The notes beneath the pieces were generated by a model. It saw only the letters and a list, made by a program, of their open reading frames with translations, was not told the origin of the DNA and did not search any database. 64,000 nucleotides of DNA from Anthopleura xanthogrammica (Eukaryota; Cnidaria; Anthozoa; Actiniaria; Actiniidae), in contig OZ025214.1 in NCBI GenBank assembly GCA_964019055.1, positions 9,933,101 to 9,997,100 of the forward strand, given 5' to 3'. Shown piece by piece: positions 20,943 to 31,025 of the stretch. How positions within the stretch are numbered: position 1 is the stretch's first letter; every line of letters begins with the position of its first letter. Made by a program: the position numbers and the translations under genes.

Positions 20943-21593
20943 TCAGTCACTATCATAATCTGGCTCAGTGTTTGGAGAAACAAAGTCCAAAAGACAATTG
21001 TTACACAGCCATTCACTTTGATTTTCAATGTCAGCACTTCCTACACATTTAAGATGCCACCACATGTTGCAGCTATCACAGCAAACACTATTTTCACTCT
21101 CTGGGTTGTTCATCTCTGATGCCTCGAAGATAACTTTAGCACACATAGGGCACTTGTACACATTTCTGTACTCCAGAAGGCAGGGTAGTACATAGGCTTT
21201 ATAAAATAAGGTTGCATTGCTTACTAAGGTATTGCAATACTCATTGTCATACATAATTTCTTCATAAAATGGCTTATGTCCCTCAGTCCAAACAATGAAG
21301 AAAGCATGACGAGCACCGACCAGCCACATCTAGGCTTGTACTTGTGTATAGTATTTATGTGATCTCTTTAATCTTGGCTTGCCATTGTATTCCTCCAAGA
21401 AGTCAGTCTTGGAGTATACTTCCTTGGAGTAAATGTTGCTGTTTTTAACCACATAAGGGCATTTTACCTCTATAGTGGCAAGGCCACAGCACCTGCAATG
21501 AATAGGTTGCCGGTTCCCAGGCTCCCTCCACTTATTTCGATATGCGCAAGGGATTATGGGATTGCCAGGGTGCAAACAAACCAACCAAAGCAA
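20943..21593 (-). pseudogene. YqaJ-like nuclease C-terminal half with a PHD-like zinc finger, one amber stop
   Basis: The frame contains YqaJ/lambda-exonuclease-fold motifs: IEVKCPY (Glu-x-Lys) and HKYYTQVQ (catalytic Gln region), then MWLVGARHAFFIVWTEG. A TAG at 21330-21332 sits directly after QVQA, where the intact paralogue at 21950-23950 has QVQGQM, consistent with CAG to TAG. Downstream, CPMC...CCDSCNMWWHLKC...WLCNNC looks like a PHD-type finger (Cys/His spacing). The N-terminal half, with the first acidic residues, is missing at 21593. It is convergent with the THAP transposase. Confidence 0.78.
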
Positions 21594-21649
21594 AGGCGGG
21601 ACAGTATAAATTATAACTTACTTACATTGTACGACTGTAATTTTTCAAA

Positions 21650-21763
21650 ATGTGGAATAAAACCCTTCGAAAAGAAATCGTGGTTTATGGCGATGGTAAC
21701 TGCTTCTATCGAGCCGTTTCGTTATGGAACGATTCGAACAACGACCAAAATCATGGTAGAATA
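21650..21763 (+). pseudogene. OTU protease N-terminal fragment
   Basis: The frame MWNKTLRKEIVVYGDGNCFY contains DGNCFYRA, the Asp-Gly-Asn-Cys motif around the catalytic Cys of OTU proteases, followed by SLWNDSNNDQNHGRI. After about 38 codons the resemblance ends and the catalytic His region is absent. OTU domains accompany several cnidarian mobile elements; one also occurs here at 60448-61347. Confidence 0.6.
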
Positions 21764-21949
21764 GCCCTTTTTCGAATTCCCCGGGTAACCGCTGAGTCTT
21801 CGTATGGCAGGCGCCGATTGTTACATGGGTTTGAGGCTAAGTCTGCTGGAATGTAAACAGTACTAGTCTTTATAGAAGAGTTTGTATACACATGGTTTTA
21901 ATAGCGAAAAGTTTACTGGTTTTTACGAAGAAAAACAAGAAAAGTCTTC

Positions 21950-23950
21950 ATGGAATGCTTCCAAAAGTTATCCTCGTTTGAGGATGTGAATAAGTTAAAG
22001 GTGAAAGAGCTTAAAACGATTCTGGAACACTACGATCAGTCCGTCAGTGGCAAGAAGAATGACTTGGTTTTAAGATGTTGTGCTATTCTCGGCAAGATAA
22101 AAAACGAAGGAAAAGTTCTGAAGGACCAAGAAAATATCAACAATATAAAAGCGAATGGAGGAGACGTGACTGTGGAGAATATTTTAGGAGGAACGGTGGA
22201 CGGCGAGTGGACGAAAGACCTGCGAACTATTCCTGAGTTTGACTTCGTGGAACTGTACGACTATCTCGTCAGAAGAACCATGAAGTATGACCACGAGTCT
22301 ATAAGGACTCTAGGTTATAAAAAGCTGAAGGCCTTTCAGTTTTTCAAGGAAGGCCATATAAAAGATCTTCAAGTTTGTTCGGTGGGAAGGCTGTCGTATC
22401 TCAAGGCAGAGGTTCTAGCTTCTATGAAGCAAATCAAGTATTTGGCTGTTGTTGTTTTCGATCACCATGGCAATGTCTTGAAAGCTGCTTGCAAGTGTCC
22501 TGCAGGGTAAGTATGTCAAAAAAGTAATCCCAAAATAAAGAAATAAAAAAAACATAAATTAGCAAAGCAAAGCATGATTTGAGAGTATGAGATTTAGGGA
22601 GTATTTCCCTTATTTTTCAGTTATTAACATTTTGCTTTTATCTTTCATTTCAGGCGAGGTGTTGATGGATGTGGCCACTGCAACCATGTGGGTTCAGTCC
22701 TGTTTGCAGTTGAGGACTTTTGCAGACGTGGACTCAAAGAACATAATGAAGTTGTTTCATGCACTTCTAGAATATGCCAGTGGAATGTCCCTCGCAATAT
22801 GAAAGTCCAGCCTAAGCCAGTCGATGATATTCTGTTTACAAGATACAGATTTGGAAAGGATTCAAGCAGCATACCAAAAAGTAGCTTGTATGACCCAAGA
22901 GCTCCTTCTGACCGAACTGTCAATGATGAAGCTCTAAAGACACATTGTGAAAGTATGGCGTCAGGTGTAGGGAGTAGCAGCTTTTTTCTATTTCACAAAG
23001 TAAAACTAACCTACACTCAAAGCAACAATGTAGAGATTGAAAGTTACTGTGAAGACATACCTGAAGTGTATGCAGTCCTCCCACAAGATGTGGAAGAACC
23101 TGATCTCCCTTTCAATGATGATTATGACATCAAGTCTTCATCATTTAAATCAATGATGGATTCATATGTAGAATCAATAACAGAAACTGAAATTCAGCAA
23201 ATTGAAAGAATCACCAGAGGTCAAAGTAATAATGCAGCTTGGCGAGAACTGAAGGCAAATAAATTAACAGCATCCAATTTCCATTCTGCATCTATAAGAA
23301 AAGCTGAGCCAGACAAGCTACTGAAAACCATCATGTACTTGTCCAACACTGATGAAAAACCCATTGCATCACTGCAGTATGGACAGCTGCATGAGAAGGA
23401 TGCAGTTGACTGCTATATGAAGTCAGAAATTGCAAGTGGAAACCTAGCCATAAAAGTATGGGAAGTAGGGACAATGATTTCTAGAGAAAGGCCAGGGTTA
23501 GGGGCTAGCTTGGACAGAAAAGTAATAGATCCAACAGCTAGTGGCTCAAAGATAGGAGGGTTAGAAGTGAAATGTCCAATTTCCAAACAAGGACAAACAC
23601 CAGAAGAGGCTTGCATGGATCCTTCATTTTACATGATCATGAAAGACAAAATTCCAAAATTGAAAGAAGGACACAAGTATTATTATCAGGTACAGGGTCA
23701 GATGTATGTGTGCCAGTTAGAATGGGTAGATTTTGTGGTTTGGCTTGGTGGAGATAGTATTATGAAAGAAAGATTGTCCTTTAATAGGGAGTGGTGGTTT
23801 AATGAGGCTTTACCACGGCTTGATTACTTCTATAAGCGTGCATTTCTTCCAGAAGTGTTCACCCGACGAGTTAAGAGAGGCATACATTTGTATAAGCACA
23901 ATGGCTGGCAGAGTTATAAACAGCATATGAAGGATAGCAGATCCACATAA
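21950..23950 (+). CDS. SAP-SWIM-YqaJ nuclease, two exons, 617 aa, apparently intact
   Basis: The CDS joins 21950-22506 and 22654-23950. The 147-bp intron has a consensus donor (GG|GTAAGTATG) and acceptor (TTTCATTTCAG|G), and the join is in frame at CPAG|RGVDG. Domains: SAP-like helix pair (about residues 6-46), SWIM zinc finger (C181, C183, C195, H197; CxC...CxH, split by the intron) and a YqaJ recombinase/exonuclease domain (about 370-560). The nuclease has LHEKDAV (E433), ASLDRKV (D473), LEVKCP (E490, K492) and YYYQVQGQ (Q531), the acidic pair, Glu-x-Lys and Gln expected for the fold. YqaJ genes are the second gene of ISL2EU-type transposons. It is convergent with the DDE_4 transposase at 24747, so the pair may form one element. 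A domesticated gene is the alternative. Confidence 0.82.
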
Positions 23951-24409
23951 TTAATTTTATTAAGATAAAAGGAACTTTATTTATTGTTGTTGTTGGGGAT
24001 TACAAACAACATTTATTTAATGCTTGCAGGCTAGGTCCAAGTAAAACAAATTTACAGCAAATTAATAGTTGTATTTATATTTCACTATATTTTCAAAAAA
24101 CATTCAACACATATAAATATATTGCATGACAAGTTTAACTTTATTATTTCTAATTATTATTTATTATTTCTATAACTATAATATTTTTGGGGAAGTTTAA
24201 AACCTGAATGACATTAATAATATAATAAACATTCCTCCAAAAGGGTTCACATTTTGGCATAAGGATTGCAGACCCATATAATTCAATATAGACCAAAGGA
24301 ACTTATCATTTTTGATTGATTGTTGTTGTTGGAAATGCTTGAAGGCTAGATCCAAGCAAGCAAAAGAATATAATCATATTTAAACCAAATTACTAGAAGA
24401 TGTATTTAT

Positions 24410-24585
24410 TTAAAGAATCATAGTAAGCCACATTGCATTGCTTTGTTGACATTTGTTATTTCCATTTAAAAAAATATACAGTGAATTATTCTTGTCAAAG
24501 CATGTGTGGCAGAGAAAAAAGGCTGATCGCTTATCTTTTAGCAACTTTGGCATGCCATGCAATGTGGTTGACTATGATTCTTTAA
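24410..24585. repeat. Inverted repeat, 29-bp arms (27 matching)
   Basis: 24410-24438 (TTAAAGAATCATAG...) pairs with 24557-24585 with two mismatches; the loop is about 118 nt. It lies in the spacer between the convergent YqaJ and transposase genes. The same spacer (23951-24746) also has a degenerate direct repeat around TGTTGTTG and AGGCTAG (about 23960-24050 and 24290-24370). No gene is seen in it. Confidence 0.85.
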
Positions 24586-24746
24586 TTACATAGATATATC
24601 TATATTCCATGATTAGCTAGTTTAACTTAATTTATTGTACCATATTATAAGGGATATTTGAACCCTTAATAAAATTGTTGGCAATAATTCTTATTTTTTC
24701 ATTTGACTGTTGGACACTAATAGTCCCCCTTCAGTAATATTAATTT

Positions 24747-25562
24747 TTACTCCTCCTTTGGGCAAACCAGGGGAGGCCAAAAATTAGTAAGATATGCACA
24801 GACAAAAAATATCTGATCACCCAAATGTGCCATATTAATTGGGATAATACCTTTCAAAATATGGAAACTTTTTATCCTTCCGATGGCTCTCTCTACAAGT
24901 ATTCTGACTGAAGCAATATGTACAGTCTCTTCTACCTCTTCAGATGTAAGTTGATCTCTAGTTCCCTTAAATGGTGGAATGTTTAACCCAACACCAGGAG
25001 GAAGAATGTCACCAATGTCGAAACCCCGATCAGCCATTACATTATCCCCTGCCTCTAAAAGATCTAGAATTCCAGAATGTGAAGTTATAACCTTATCAGA
25101 AACTCTCCCACCCCATAATTTGGAAACAAAAGTAACTTGACCATTGGGGGAGATCCCCACAAGATTTTTAAATGTATTATGGTGCTTATAGTTTGACCAT
25201 GTTTGTGATTGTGCTTGCATTGATGATGGAACCTCGATGAATACTTCTGTGCAATCTATGATAACTCTGGTCGTAGGATACAAAGAAAACTGCAATGGCA
25301 TGTTTTGTCTTATATCTTGCTGAGATGGGAAAGGGAATAGATTATGCAATTCAAAATATAAAAAATTAATCCACGTGCAAAAAAGTTTAGAAAATTGTCC
25401 TGCTGATATACAAAATCTATCTGATAAATCCTTTACCAGCAAACCTACTCTCAATCGTACTAATACCATAAAAAATTCATTAATAGGATCAATTTTTCTT
25501 TTTCTCCCTGGTTTCTTTTTTCCTTCGGCTTGATAACTTTTACTGTCTGCTTTGCCTCTTCC
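24747..25562 (-). CDS. DDE_4 transposase (ISL2EU/Harbinger-like), triad intact, N-terminus replaced
   Basis: The catalytic domain is complete. Numbered from the Met of the fused frame at 25670: D139 (VIIDCTEVF), D214 (VMADRGFDI) and E260 (VRILVERAIGRIK). A basic segment GKKKPGRKRK precedes a helix-turn-helix-like part (VLVRLRVGLLVKDLSDRF). The THAP domain expected upstream is absent. About 36 codons from LINE C ORF1 (25563-25670) run into the frame without a stop. The downstream side faces the YqaJ gene. DNA-binding capacity is doubtful without THAP, but cleavage chemistry could survive. Confidence 0.82.
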   Translation of the reverse strand, partial: GRGKADSKSYQAEGKKKPGRKRKIDPINEFFMVLVRLRVGLLVKDLSDRFCISAGQFSKLFCTWINFLYFELHNLFPFPSQQDIRQNMPLQFSLYPTTRVIIDCTEVFIEVPSSMQAQSQTWSNYKHHNTFKNLVGISPNGQVTFVSKLWGGRVSDKVITSHSGILDLLEAGDNVMADRGFDIGDILPPGVGLNIPPFKGTRDQLTSEEVEETVHIASVRILVERAIGRIKSFHILKGIIPINMAHLGDQIFFVCAYLTNFWPPLVCPKEE

Positions 25563-26104
25563 ATCCCAGTCCGACCTCACGGAACTGGCAAGGTCAGGAT
25601 TGTAATCCCCATCATCCTCAGAGAGTGAATCACAAGCGCTCCTCACCAAGGTGCGCACTGGGCGAACCACTCTCTAGCAATGTGTTGGAGACAAGTCTCC
25701 TTGGGAGGGGAGGGGTAGCCTCTGTAATCTCTACTGCCACAGTCGTTGTAATTATAGACCTCACTGTCAGAGGACTCTTCATTGCTCGTGGAGGTATGTG
25801 TAGTGGTGGGAGATTTTGAGGGGCAATCCCGGGCAAAGTGTCCCCCAGCCCCACAGGTCCAACACTTCCCCTCCAGTGGACAATTCTGCAGGACGTGTAC
25901 CGTCTTCCGGTACCCGGTGCAATAGTCCGGTTGGCCCTTGTAAAAAGCGGTGAACCAGAACCCCCGCAAACGCAAGAGACGCGGCATGTGCTCTCGCAGC
26001 TCAATCTTTGCAGTGCGAGAACCAGTCTCGCACCCTCTAACCATGTTATCGACGACCCGTTTCACTTCCACTACCTTGTCATAGTAGATTATATACTTAA
26101 TCAT
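25563..26104 (-). pseudogene. LINE family C ORF1 fragment (C4) with zinc knuckles
   Basis: The frame runs from KVVEVKRVVDNMVRGCETGS (RRM-like end) through a first knuckle with a lost ligand (DYCTGYRKTVHVLQNC, Tyr for Cys) and an intact knuckle (CWTCGAGGHFARDC) to a Ser/Thr-rich tail. The tail then changes frame and joins the DDE_4 transposase. The upstream half of ORF1 is missing; a tandem repeat begins at about 26090. The part 25745-25883 is nearly identical to 50208-50346 (C3). Confidence 0.75.
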
Positions 26105-26385
26105 AATTATATCTCAATATCTCCTATTTTTATTCTAGATATCCATCCTCCTCCATAAATACAAATCTTTCTCTATTTCTTATATACTTAATCATAATTA
26201 TATCTCAATATCTCCTATTTTTATTCTAGATATCCATCCTCCTCCATAAATACAATTCTTTCTCTATTTCTTATATCCTTAATCATAATTATATCTCAAT
26301 ATCTCCTATTTTTATTCTAGATATCCATCCTCCTCCATAAATACAAATCTTTCTCTGTTTCTTATGTCCTTATTCTTAATGCGAA
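26090..26385. repeat. Tandem repeat, 91-bp unit, about 3.2 copies
   Basis: The sequence CTTAATCATAATTATATC begins at 26096, 26187 and 26278, giving an exact 91-bp period with very few differences. Units contain CTCCTATTTTTATTCTAG and CATCCTCCTCCATAAATAC. It sits just 3' of the family E ORF2 remnant, and related degenerate sequence occurs at 30690-31020 next to copy E2, so it probably belongs to the family E 3' UTR. Confidence 0.9.
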
Positions 26386-26410
26386 CTAAATCAATCTTAT
26401 TTCATATATA

Positions 26411-27141
26411 TTAATCTAAATCATGGCTGTTACACAATACATCATCACAACACCAAACAGATTTAAATTCATTGACACTTAGTCTAAATTTCTCTACATT
26501 CAACCGAAAAACAATATCAGCACGGCACTTGCGTACGATATCATGATACAGAACAACACTGTTATGAAACGTTGCTCTATTCCTGAATAACCATTTAGCA
26601 TTCGACATCGTTTCTATAACGAACATCACAAGTTTCTTTCGACTCAAAGCTACATTAAACAGACCCAGAAATGCACACTTTGTATTGACAACAAAGTCTC
26701 TACACCATTTATGTATTATATTCTCGATCCAAATCCAAGCTCGTTTGACACGTTTACATTCCAAAAAACAATGTTCTATCGTTTCTCTTCTTTGACACAC
26801 AGCACATTGATCAGACACAACATTGAAACCCCAATCTCTAAGATTAACTCTTACTTTTACAATCCTTTGAACAATTCTCCAGCGTAATTCGCTCATCACA
26901 TTCTCAGACAAAGACAACTTTAAGTCACGCCACACAGATTTCCACTCTATTCTTTCCCTTATAACACCCTCCCAGTATCGCAAACATCTTAAGTTCACAA
27001 TCACATCAGGAACAATGACACTATAAGTAGTCTTTAAGACTGGACTAACATCATTTACAAAGGCGCGAATATCCACAAGACCTTTACTATAATAGACATA
27101 TTTCGCATAAGGACACAAATTAGTAGCTCGCCCACTCTTTG
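26411..27141 (-). pseudogene. LINE family E ORF2 C-terminus (E1), 5'-truncated
   Basis: An open frame covers the post-RT region: VDIRAFVNDVSPVLK, then WRDLKLSLSENVMSELRWRI and the C-terminal zinc-finger-like box CAVCQRRETIEHCFLEC. It ends near 26411 with a clean stop. It aligns with E2 (31026 onward). The 5' boundary is at ctttg (27141), beyond which unrelated AT-rich sequence starts, as expected for a truncated LINE insertion. Confidence 0.8.
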
Positions 27142-27144
27142 CCT

Positions 27145-27756
27145 ACTAAATATGCTAATGAGATACAAAGGCATGTGTACTATTGTTTTAATCACAGAAT
27201 AAGTACAATTTAAATGAGATACATTAGAGGACATTGTGTTTTTATTGGTGTGAAAAATATGAGCATTTTTTGACTAGGTAGCTATTGTTTGATACACTAC
27301 TATTTTTATCGATACTTTTAAGCCTACAAAATAATACTTATCATTTAAAATACTTAGATTTTAGAAGTTAAATGTATATTCAATTATTTGTTACTTACAA
27401 CATGTATTTTTTTTTTTACGATTTTTTATTAAGCAAATAAGATGTATATTACAATGACATACGGGTATACACGTAAAGTTAAACAACACACTCACAGTTA
27501 ACGAGAAAAATTAAATAAAAGAAAAGAAAAAAAAAATTGAATAAATTCAAGACAATTCAAGGAGTTTGTTCCATTTATTATGATGAAATCCTAGTTTTTC
27601 TTTTTCAGTAGCTATCCGTAACTCAATATGATAAATCAATTTAATTTTATTTAAGAAGGCAACGTAGGACAATTTTAAGTTTGTTAAACTACTTTGATAT
27701 ATATAATATTTTGCTAATAAAAGTAAATGATTAATTAAATCTTGGTCGCATATAAT
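27145..27756. other. Non-coding AT-rich stretch, duplicated at 53029-53600
   Basis: No gene is visible. It begins actaaatatgctaatgag and contains poly-T and poly-A-rich parts. Almost the same sequence, with small indels, is found at 53029-53600. It probably represents the 3' flank of the family F element. Confidence 0.6.
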
Positions 27757-28575
27757 AATAATAATAATAATAATAAGCTAATTTATTTAGCGCCTAACTC
27801 CCTTGAGCCCAAAGGCGCTGTTTACAGATATCTGTGTATAAAACTAAAAATATGTACTACGTTTTATGAAAAATAAAAGTTTTGAGTTTTTTCTTAAAAA
27901 GTTCTAAACTGTTCGTGGTTCTTAAATCGAGGGGAAGTTCGTTCCACAGCTCTGGTGCAGTAACATAGAATGCTCTTTCTCCATATCACTTGGTGTTGGA
28001 GCGAGGGATGACCAATAATTGCTTAGAGCTGGAACTCAATGTTCGAGTGGGTTTGTATTCCACCAGGAGGTCGAACAAATACGACAGAGCCAGACCGTTA
28101 AGGCACATGAAGGTGATCAACAAAATCTTGAAAACGATACGCTTTTCAACTGGCAGCCAGTGAAGGTCCCGTAAGACTGGTGTGATATGATCATACTTTT
28201 TAGAGCCATTTATTAAACATGCCTCTGCGTTCTGCACACTTTGAAGACGCTTGATGAGATACTTTGGAAGCCCAATTAGAAGAGAGTTGCAGTAATCCAG
28301 CTTGTTGGTAATAAAGGCATGGATTACAATTTCTAGCGACTTTTTGTCAAGAAAACAACGAATATACAACTACTACAACAACGAGTTCTACAAATGGAAT
28401 TGATCTGCTTCTCAAAGGAGAGAGTCTCATCAAAGGTCACACCAATGTTGCGACAAGAAGTAGCTGGAAGTATACTCTCCTCACCCACAATGACACTCGT
28501 GATGTCAGGACGTGGTGCATCCCGTGAATATCTGATCTGTGATACCAAGAATAATGTCCAATTCCTTAAATTCAG
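27757..28575 (-). pseudogene. L2-type LINE ORF2 C-terminus and 3' end with (TTA)n tail
   Basis: Reading leftward: RPDITSVIVGEESIL, NIGVTFDETLSFEKQ, IVIHAFITNKLDYCNSLLIG, LRDLHWLPVEKRIVFKILL and the terminal LWNELPLDLRTTNSLELFKK pattern, with the stop at about 27857. This is the classic L2/CR1-clade C-terminal string. An in-frame stop interrupts it at 27986. The 3' UTR ends in (TTA)n at 27757-27776. The 5' truncation point, near 28575, falls inside a family F ORF2. Confidence 0.8.
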
Positions 28576-29700
28576 TATACTGAATTTTTGATTTTCTAAA
28601 TAGATTTTCCTTAACAGATGACCAAAATAATTGGACCTCAGGACAATGATAAAACAGATGTTCAATAGTTTCTTCTCGAAACTGGCAGAAGGAGCACAAG
28701 GGAGAGTTACTCTTTCCTATTTTGAAAAGTAATTGTTTTGTAAATAGAATTCTATGAAAAATTTTGAATTGAAATTCACGTGTTTTTTATGTAAGTGCAC
28801 ATCTAAATGGAATCGTATAAATCTTTTGCCAATTAATTTCGTTAAGTATATTAATATAGTTTGCTTCGAATTTTTTTTGCGCTGTTGGAGGGGATATTTT
28901 CTTTGACAACAAGATACAATAAACTTTCCTGGAAGTTAATTTTTCGATTTTGAGCCTTTGTCCTACGTGAGTATAAATTTCAAGTTCACTTATTTGGAAA
29001 GGTTTTAAACAATTCTTGTTAGGTGCATAATTTTCTTTGATTATTTTACGCCAAGCTGTCGGAATAGCATGTAAGATTTGTCTGAGATTGAATATTTCCA
29101 ATGGGCCTAAATGTACCATTTCTTCAAAATTCAGGCCGTTATCATCGTAAAGATCGCCTATTTTACAAATTCCACTTGAGTAAATATTTTTTATAAAAAC
29201 TGATTTATCATTGATGCAGACAAATTAATTATTCCAAATAACTTGGTTAATTACATCCTCTAGAGAATCGGGTGTCTTATGTAGGTTAAATAGTGACCAA
29301 GATTTCAAACATTCCTGATAGTAATTAGGAAGTTTTAGTGATAGTTTTTTTAAAATCAAAGTTACAATGGAAAAGTAATTTTCCACCTGATTTTTCTAAG
29401 TAATAATTTAAAAAATATTTCCAGCTACAAGGATAATCTGCCAAAAATCTTTTGATACACATAATTCGTTGATGCATGCATTAAGGATTCTATATCTAAC
29501 ATCTTCAGCCCTCCAAGCCAAATATCATTTACGAGGGCTGAACGTTTCACTTTGTCTTTACCATTCCAAATAAAGTTATACAATAAGTGATTTATTTCCT
29601 TAATGGTTTCATTGTCTACTGAAATTAATGATAAACAATAGAGTATTTTAGGGATAGAGAATGTTTTGATTATTTGAATTTTTCCAATTATGGTTAAGCC
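28576..29700 (-). pseudogene. LINE family F (L1-like) ORF2 post-RT region
   Basis: Frames with several breaks read RGLTIIGKIQIIKTFSIPKI, IKEINHLLYNFIWNGKDKVK and NDIWLGGLKMLDIESL (29,500-29,700), then LGPLEIFNLRQILHAIPTAW to about 28787 and the zinc finger CSFCQFREETIEHLFYHC. This matches the post-RT half of L1-like LINEs. The part 28576-29106 is duplicated at 54,470-54,994. At about 29,700 the sequence changes to the family I ORF1. Confidence 0.7.
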
Positions 29701-29727
29701 TCTCCATTTCCATAATGCAAACGTTGA

Positions 29728-30497
29728 TTAACGAGTCCTATTGAAAGAACGCTCATCAGCTTCACCACGGTAAGGACGACTAAGTGGATTAGACGCATAA
29801 CGATCACGATCACGATCACGGCACTGCGAGCTCCTATGCCCAGACTCACCACAGCTGTTACACACGATGTCAAAATCACATTCACTTGCAAAGTGGCCCT
29901 TTCCGAAACAGTTGGAACATTTTCGATCTGGGCAATCCTTGAGGATATGTCCCTTCTTTTTGCATTCCCGACAAGTTTTTTCCTGTCCTCTATAATACAC
30001 AGAGACTTCGCATCCCGCAATATCGAAAAATGATGGAATTTCTCTTTCAGTGATCATTTCTACTATTCGATTTCCGTTTACAACATCCGAGCCTCTTAAA
30101 ACGCTGGTGTCGCACTAGAAATACGTGCAAACCTGCCCATCTCGTTGAAAACATATTGATGGTGTATCTCGAATGGCAAACTCTGGACCGTCACGTAGGT
30201 CTTGACGTCACTGTGTCTCATGACGACCACGTTGTTCCCATCTATTTGAACAATTTTATCCTGCAGTACACGGGTTACACAATCCTTGTCTCTGAAAGTA
30301 ACATCTACAACTCCTTGTGACATCTTCTGTACGCAAAGGACCTCTATCAGTTGCACATCCTCTCGTTCCTCTAAATGATTAAACACCGCTTGGCTATTAA
30401 ACTTCTTTTCCTTACTAACGAATCTTACAGATAAGGGTCTTTCCATTGTTGCCCAAGACAGGAAACAGAAAAGGTTGCCTGATACACAGGCAACCAA
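29728..30497 (-). pseudogene. LINE family I ORF1, three CCHC knuckles
   Basis: The N-terminal part (30096-30497) has an RRM-like region (VKTYVTVQSLPFEIHHQYVF, MGRFARI). After a frame break around 30096 the protein continues (29728-30057) with the knuckles CRECKKKGHILKDC, CSNCFGKGHFASEC and CNSCGESGHRSSQC, then an Arg-Asp dipeptide run coded by a GATCAC hexamer repeat. It is cut at about 29,728 where family F ORF2 begins. The likely start Met is MERPLSVRF, preceded by a hairpin shared with E2 (30473-30495). Confidence 0.78.
30473..30495. promoter_or_regulatory. Conserved hairpin at LINE 5' end (family I)
   Basis: GGTTGCCTG, a 5-base loop ATACA, then CAGGCAACC. The same palindrome occurs at 33848-33868 in front of the E2 ORF1. 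It lies a few tens of bases upstream of the likely ORF1 Met, so it would be in the 5' UTR of the RNA. Function unknown. Confidence 0.6.
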
Positions 30498-30539
30498 AAC
30501 TCCAGAAGGCTAGGGGAACAGATTTTTAAAAAGATTAAA

Positions 30540-31025
30540 AAGATAAGATAGAACGGGCATTTGCCCTATATTTTTACAATCCAACAATCTCATATAGCTT
30601 CACATTTTCAGAATCTGATTTACAATTTTCCATTATTTCTACTAATCTTTCAAATTCTACTATACTTATAAACGTATGCAGAACTATATCCTTATTTTCA
30701 TTGTAAAAGCATCCTCCTCCATTAATACAATTCAATATCACTTATACTTATAAGCTTATTCAGAACTATATCCTTATTTTCATTCTAAATCCATAAATAC
30801 AATTCATAATCACTGATACTTATATACTTATTTAGAAATCTTATATTCTTCACTTTATCTATTAATCCTTCATTTTCTCTGATACTTGGATATTTATTTA
30901 GAACTCTTATATACTTATTCAGTACTATATTTCAATACTATATCATATACTTATTTATATTGCAGACCTTAAATATAATTCATTATCAATTCCTTATTTT
31001 TTATTCTAAGTCCAACCTCCATTCT
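30540..31025. repeat. AT-rich degenerate repeat region, probable family E 3' UTR
   Basis: Imperfectly repeated pieces such as acttataagcttattcagaac and ttcattctaaatcc recur. They resemble the 91-bp units beside E1. No coding sequence is seen. Confidence 0.55.
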
